In this document: positions 61,790 to 64,000 of the stretch, piece after piece
Position numbering within the stretch: position 1 is the first letter of the stretch
Layout: the number at the start of each line of letters is the position of its first letter
Assembly (NCBI RefSeq): GCF_030512175.1
Contig: NZ_JAULBL010000002.1
Location: forward strand, 1,548,149 to 1,612,148
Source: Paeniglutamicibacter sulfureus
GTDB lineage: Bacteria; Actinomycetota; Actinomycetes; Actinomycetales; Micrococcaceae
Direction: 5' to 3'
Length of the DNA: 64,000 bases
Notes under the pieces: generated by a model
Databases searched by the model: none
Told to the model about the DNA's origin: nothing
What the model saw: the letters and a program-made list of their open reading frames with translations, nothing else
Made by a program: the position numbers and the translations under genes

Positions 61790-62278
61790 TTAGCGGAAGT
61801 TCACAAACTGCAGGTCTGCTTCCTCAAAGCCGCGCAGCAGAGTCATGGTGGCCTGCAGGTCGTCGCGGGACTTGGAAGACACGCGAAGCTCGTCACCCTG
61901 GATGGTGGACTTCACGCCCTTGGGTGCCTCGTCACGAATGAGCTTGTTGATCTTTTTCGCCACGTCCTGGGCAATGCCCTCCACAATGGAGGCCTCGATG
62001 CGGTATTCCTTGCCCGAGGGGAAGGGTTCGCCCGCTTCCAGGGACTTGAGCGAGATGTTGCGCTTGACCAGCTTGGACTGGAACACGTCGAGAACCGCCT
62101 TGACGCGTTCCTCGGAGTTGGCCTTCATCAGGATCTTCTCGCCGCTGAAGTCGATCTCGGCTCCAATGCCCTTGAAGTCGTAGCGCTGGACAATTTCCTT
62201 CTGCGCCTGGTTTAGTGCATTGGACACTTCCTGGCTGTCGACCTTGCTGACAACATCAAAAGTTGAATCGCTCGCCAT
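61790..62278 (-). CDS. YajQ-family nucleotide-binding protein
   Basis: 162-aa UPF0234/YajQ-family protein with two RNA-recognition-like folds. Some members bind cyclic di-GMP or nucleic acids; the role in actinobacteria is unclear. Family segments include STFDVVSKVDSQEVSNALNQ at the N-terminus, RYDFKG and the C-terminal SKSRDDLQATMTLLR and FVNFR. ATG 62278 follows AAGGAGG by 5 nt and gives the usual N-terminus; an upstream reading from 62335 is unsupported. Confidence 0.92.
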   Translation of the reverse strand: MASDSTFDVVSKVDSQEVSNALNQAQKEIVQRYDFKGIGAEIDFSGEKILMKANSEERVKAVLDVFQSKLVKRNISLKSLEAGEPFPSGKEYRIEASIVEGIAQDVAKKINKLIRDEAPKGVKSTIQGDELRVSSKSRDDLQATMTLLRGFEEADLQFVNFR

Positions 62279-62436
62279 GTGAGCCTCCTTGGGTGGTGAT
62301 TGTGCTTTGCCTACAAGACTACCGGGGCACCGCAAAACCCCGGAAAACCCGGGGTCTGACGCGCCGGGAAACCCTCGATTTGCACTCTTGGGAAAACGTC
62401 ATGTAGAGTTTCTACTCGTTCCGAAGGGAACAATTC

Positions 62437-62518
62437 GGCAGATTACCCGAGCGGCCAAAGGGGGCTGACTGTAAATCAGCTGGCAACGCCTTCACTGGTT
62501 CGAATCCAGTATCTGCCA
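62437..62518 (+). tRNA. tRNA-Tyr (anticodon GTA)
   Basis: Acceptor arms GGCAGAT/ATCTGCC, anticodon stem GCTGA/TCAGC enclosing loop CTGTAAA with GTA at 62471-62473, a type II variable arm (TGGCAACGCCTTC) and T-arm ACTGG-TTCGAAT-CCAGT. The CCA end is not fully encoded (ACC follows). A terminator begins 12 nt downstream. Confidence 0.97.
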
Positions 62519-62529
62519 CCGAATGAATG

Positions 62530-62572
62530 AAGCCCGTGTTCAAATCCAAGAGATTTGGACACGGGCTTTTTC
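62530..62572 (+). terminator. Terminator of tRNA-Tyr
   Basis: 17-bp stem with one G-U pair (62530-62546 with 62552-62568, 5-nt loop) followed by a T-run (GGCTTTTTCG), a textbook intrinsic terminator. Confidence 0.93.
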
Positions 62573-62702
62573 GTGCCCTGAACCCCCGATGGTGCAGGTG
62601 GGACCATTATTGGGCGAGGCGTATCAAGAGGTCGGGCGGCGGGAATTCCTTACTGGACGTGACCCACTCAACATCCAACGCAAATTTCCCGCCGCCCAAG
62701 TT

Positions 62703-63116
62703 TCAAGCGGCCATCTTTTCGTTCATCGGGACTACGTAGATGTCCCAGAGCAACATGATTGAATCCCTCGGGGCGGACAGCACCGCGTGGTAGTGCGCCC
62801 ACTGCCATTCTGTGGCTCCATGGTCTTCCAGCGGCTTGGGAGGGCACGAACCGGGAGTCAGCCACCGCGTGCCGTTCCAGATGGCCTGTAGCGGTCCAAC
62901 GGCCGTTGCCGCAGAGGTGGTGTCTTCCAAGGGGACGGGAAGGGAAACCTTTTCCTGGATCCGCAGCGCGGGTGCAACTGCGAAGGGCGTGGATTCAACG
63001 ATGGCCAAATCCATGGGCAGTGCGTCAACGTAGCGCTCCGCCAGCAGCATTCCTTCGGAGAGTGCCTTGCGCCCGGATTCCCCGGTCGTTATCAGCAACA
63101 AGGTGCAGCGTGTCAT
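62703..63116 (-). CDS. Uncharacterised 137-aa protein
   Basis: Not recognised. A soluble protein of 137 residues beginning MTRCTLLLITTGESGRKALS, which looks like a Rossmann-like first strand and turn. The C-terminal part, ATEWQWAHYHAVLSAPRDSIMLLWDIYVVPMNEK, is rich in aromatic residues. There are two cysteines and no membrane segments. The start at ATG 63116 has no clear ribosome-binding site and TAGACG is 30 nt upstream. It lies on its own between the tRNA and trxA. Confidence 0.6.
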   Translation of the reverse strand: MTRCTLLLITTGESGRKALSEGMLLAERYVDALPMDLAIVESTPFAVAPALRIQEKVSLPVPLEDTTSAATAVGPLQAIWNGTRWLTPGSCPPKPLEDHGATEWQWAHYHAVLSAPRDSIMLLWDIYVVPMNEKMAA

Positions 63117-63443
63117 GTCCGTGTTGGCAGCCGACCCGCAACGCGTCTACGCGGTCCGGGTCAGGATGCATCCTTCCTGTTATCCGTGGAATCCGGTGCG
63201 CCGATCGGGACACCGGGACTGGCCGGCGAACCGGGCGGGAGTACAGCTGCCCGCCTTTCGCCCGATGCTTTGGTGGATGGCTGCCTCCTGGGTTGGCCGT
63301 GGCCTTTCCTCGAGCATACGGCCGCGTGCGCACGGCCGGACGCCGGCCGACAAACTTGTGGATAACCTGGATCCGGAGGCGTGAAAACAGCAAGGGAAAG
63401 CCAAAAACGGGGTGCCGACTGCGGCGACTTCGGCATCTCGCGG
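63117..63443. other. Gap of about 330 bp without a supportable gene
   Basis: Several open frames exist on both strands here, but none has a plausible start, a ribosome-binding site or a recognisable product. Apart from the trxA promoter at its right end nothing specific was seen. Confidence 0.5.
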
Positions 63444-63449
63444 TACCGT
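63444..63449 (+). promoter_or_regulatory. -10 box of a leaderless promoter for trxA (TACCGT)
   Basis: TACCGT followed by 6 nt (TGGTAT) and ATG 63456. Confidence 0.5.
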
Positions 63450-63455
63450 TGGTAT

Positions 63456-63827
63456 ATGGCTACTATCAATATCACCGAGTCTGAGTTCACGACGACGCTG
63501 GATGAGAATGACATTGTCTTCGTAGATTTCTGGGCGGAGTGGTGTGGACCGTGCCGCCAGTTTGCCCCGGTCTATGACGAGATATCCGAGAAGTACCCCG
63601 ACGTTAAGTTCGCCAAGGTGGACACCGAGGCCGAACAGGGGCTGGCACGCGCTGCGAACATCACCTCGATCCCCACGTTGATGGCGTTCCGCGACAAAGT
63701 CCTGGTCTTCTCGCAGCCCGGCGCGATGAACGCCTCTCAGCTGGACGACCTCATCGTGGCCGTGAAGGGCATCGACATGCAGCATGTCCACGCGCAGATC
63801 GCCGAGCAAGAGGCGCAGGCCCAGTAG
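63456..63827 (+). CDS. trxA: Thioredoxin
   Basis: 123-aa cytosolic thioredoxin with the redox motif WAEWCGPCRQF near residue 30 and the cis-proline in SIPTLMAFRD. A C-terminal extension rich in Gln/Ala (HAQIAEQEAQAQ) goes slightly beyond the usual length of about 108. It reduces protein disulfides with electrons from thioredoxin reductase, which is not in this window. ATG 63456 follows TACCGT by 6 nt; the in-frame reading from 63381 adds 25 unlikely residues. Confidence 0.93.
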   Translation: MATINITESEFTTTLDENDIVFVDFWAEWCGPCRQFAPVYDEISEKYPDVKFAKVDTEAEQGLARAANITSIPTLMAFRDKVLVFSQPGAMNASQLDDLIVAVKGIDMQHVHAQIAEQEAQAQ

Positions 63828-63841
63828 GCTTCCGCCGCGCC

Positions 63842-64000
63842 CTAGCGGCGTCGGTGGTCCATCGGCGCCAGGCGCGGGCCAAACGCCTGCTTGCGTTGCC
63901 CGGAAAGCCCGATCAGGCGCACCACGCGCTGGCGATGCCCGGTGAAGGGCGCCAGCAATTCGAGCATCCCGGCATCGTCGACCCGGCGACCGGTGAGTAC
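63842..64000 (-). CDS. 3' end of a probable DNA-3-methyladenine glycosylase-like gene
   Basis: Partial: the last 52 codons of a minus-strand gene run off the right edge of the window, ending at TAG 63844-63842. The residues GHRQRVVRLIGLSGQRK...FGPRLAPMDHRRR resemble the basic C-terminal tail of actinobacterial DNA-3-methyladenine glycosylases (HhH-GPD type), but the catalytic domain is not visible, so the product name is tentative. Convergent with trxA, 14 bp apart. Confidence 0.55.
   Translation of the reverse strand, partial: VLTGRRVDDAGMLELLAPFTGHRQRVVRLIGLSGQRKQAFGPRLAPMDHRRR

Noticed and set aside
62437-62572. Attachment site of an integrated element at tRNA-Tyr
   Set aside because: No direct repeat of the tRNA 3' end was noticed within the window, and no integrase is adjacent.
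62759-63484. 241-codon plus-strand open frame across the 137-aa gene and the gap
   Set aside because: Antisense to a more protein-like frame, overlaps the trxA promoter and start, and is Arg/Pro-rich.
1-64000. CRISPR array, insertion sequence or prophage
   Set aside because: No regularly spaced repeats, transposase, integrase or phage structural genes were seen; gene content is ordinary chromosomal.

Overview
The window is high-G+C actinobacterial chromosome and most resembles the Micrococcaceae (Arthrobacter, Paeniglutamicibacter, Glutamicibacter). Supporting signs are the menaquinone genes, a furA-katA pair, ferredoxin reductase FprA, an Lrp-controlled branched-chain keto-acid dehydrogenase, the C. 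glutamicum-style PaaR operators, and the many genes whose start codon lies 6-7 nt after a TANNNT -10 box (leaderless transcripts). No insertion sequence, prophage, CRISPR array or plasmid function was seen. This is core and catabolic chromosome.

Layout. 0-10 kb: an orphan thiamine-diphosphate enzyme, a GNAT acetyltransferase, a PnuC-like vitamin transporter, a TetR regulator (probable PaaR) and the paaI-paaK pair; then an SPW-repeat membrane protein, an oligopeptidase B-like peptidase and a GNAT-GrpB fusion carrying a one-base frameshift. 10-20 kb: PhoD alkaline phosphatase opposite a beta-lactamase-fold hydrolase, a glutamine-type ABC transporter with a fused binding-protein/permease, a lipoprotein polysaccharide deacetylase, DoxX and the methionine importer metN-metI-metQ. 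20-25 kb: paaABCDE and a PaaG-like isomerase. 25-34 kb: an MFS exporter, an unknown 353-aa protein, an HSL-type esterase, and an Lrp regulator divergent from the E1alpha-E1beta-E2 keto-acid dehydrogenase operon. 34-48 kb: menaquinone genes (menC, menD, menF, menG and a polyprenyl diphosphate synthase) interspersed with PAP2, PhoX and a second polar amino-acid ABC transporter. 48-55 kb: HIT and SMI1-like proteins, a PucR regulator, a sodium-coupled amino-acid transporter with its MetS subunit, gabT and rarD. 55-64 kb: fprA, the furA-katA operon, an MFS protein, htpX, a YajQ-family gene, tRNA-Tyr, a small unknown protein, trxA and the 3' end of a probable DNA glycosylase.

How the parts work together. 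Phenylacetate is activated by PaaK, epoxidised by PaaABC(D)E and isomerised by PaaG, with PaaI as rescue thioesterase. Sites resembling the C. glutamicum PaaR operator precede paaI, paaA and the tetR gene, tying the two separated paa blocks and their probable repressor together. Ring-opening and beta-oxidation genes (paaZ, paaF, paaH, paaJ) are not here. The men genes and the polyprenyl synthase together make the menaquinone head group, tail and final methylation. The PucR, SNF/MetS and GabT genes look like one module for uptake and transamination of an amino acid or GABA. furA-katA is a peroxide-response unit with a palindromic Fur box.

The most notable points are the PaaR-type operators, the ATGA-coupled but frameshifted GNAT-GrpB gene, a strong hairpin and possible SD-sequestering stem in the gabT leader, a four-by-four G-quadruplex motif at 29055-29079, a tandemly duplicated -10 region at 59368-59408, and the window-wide leaderless-promoter signature. 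All functional assignments come from reading motifs; no database search was run.
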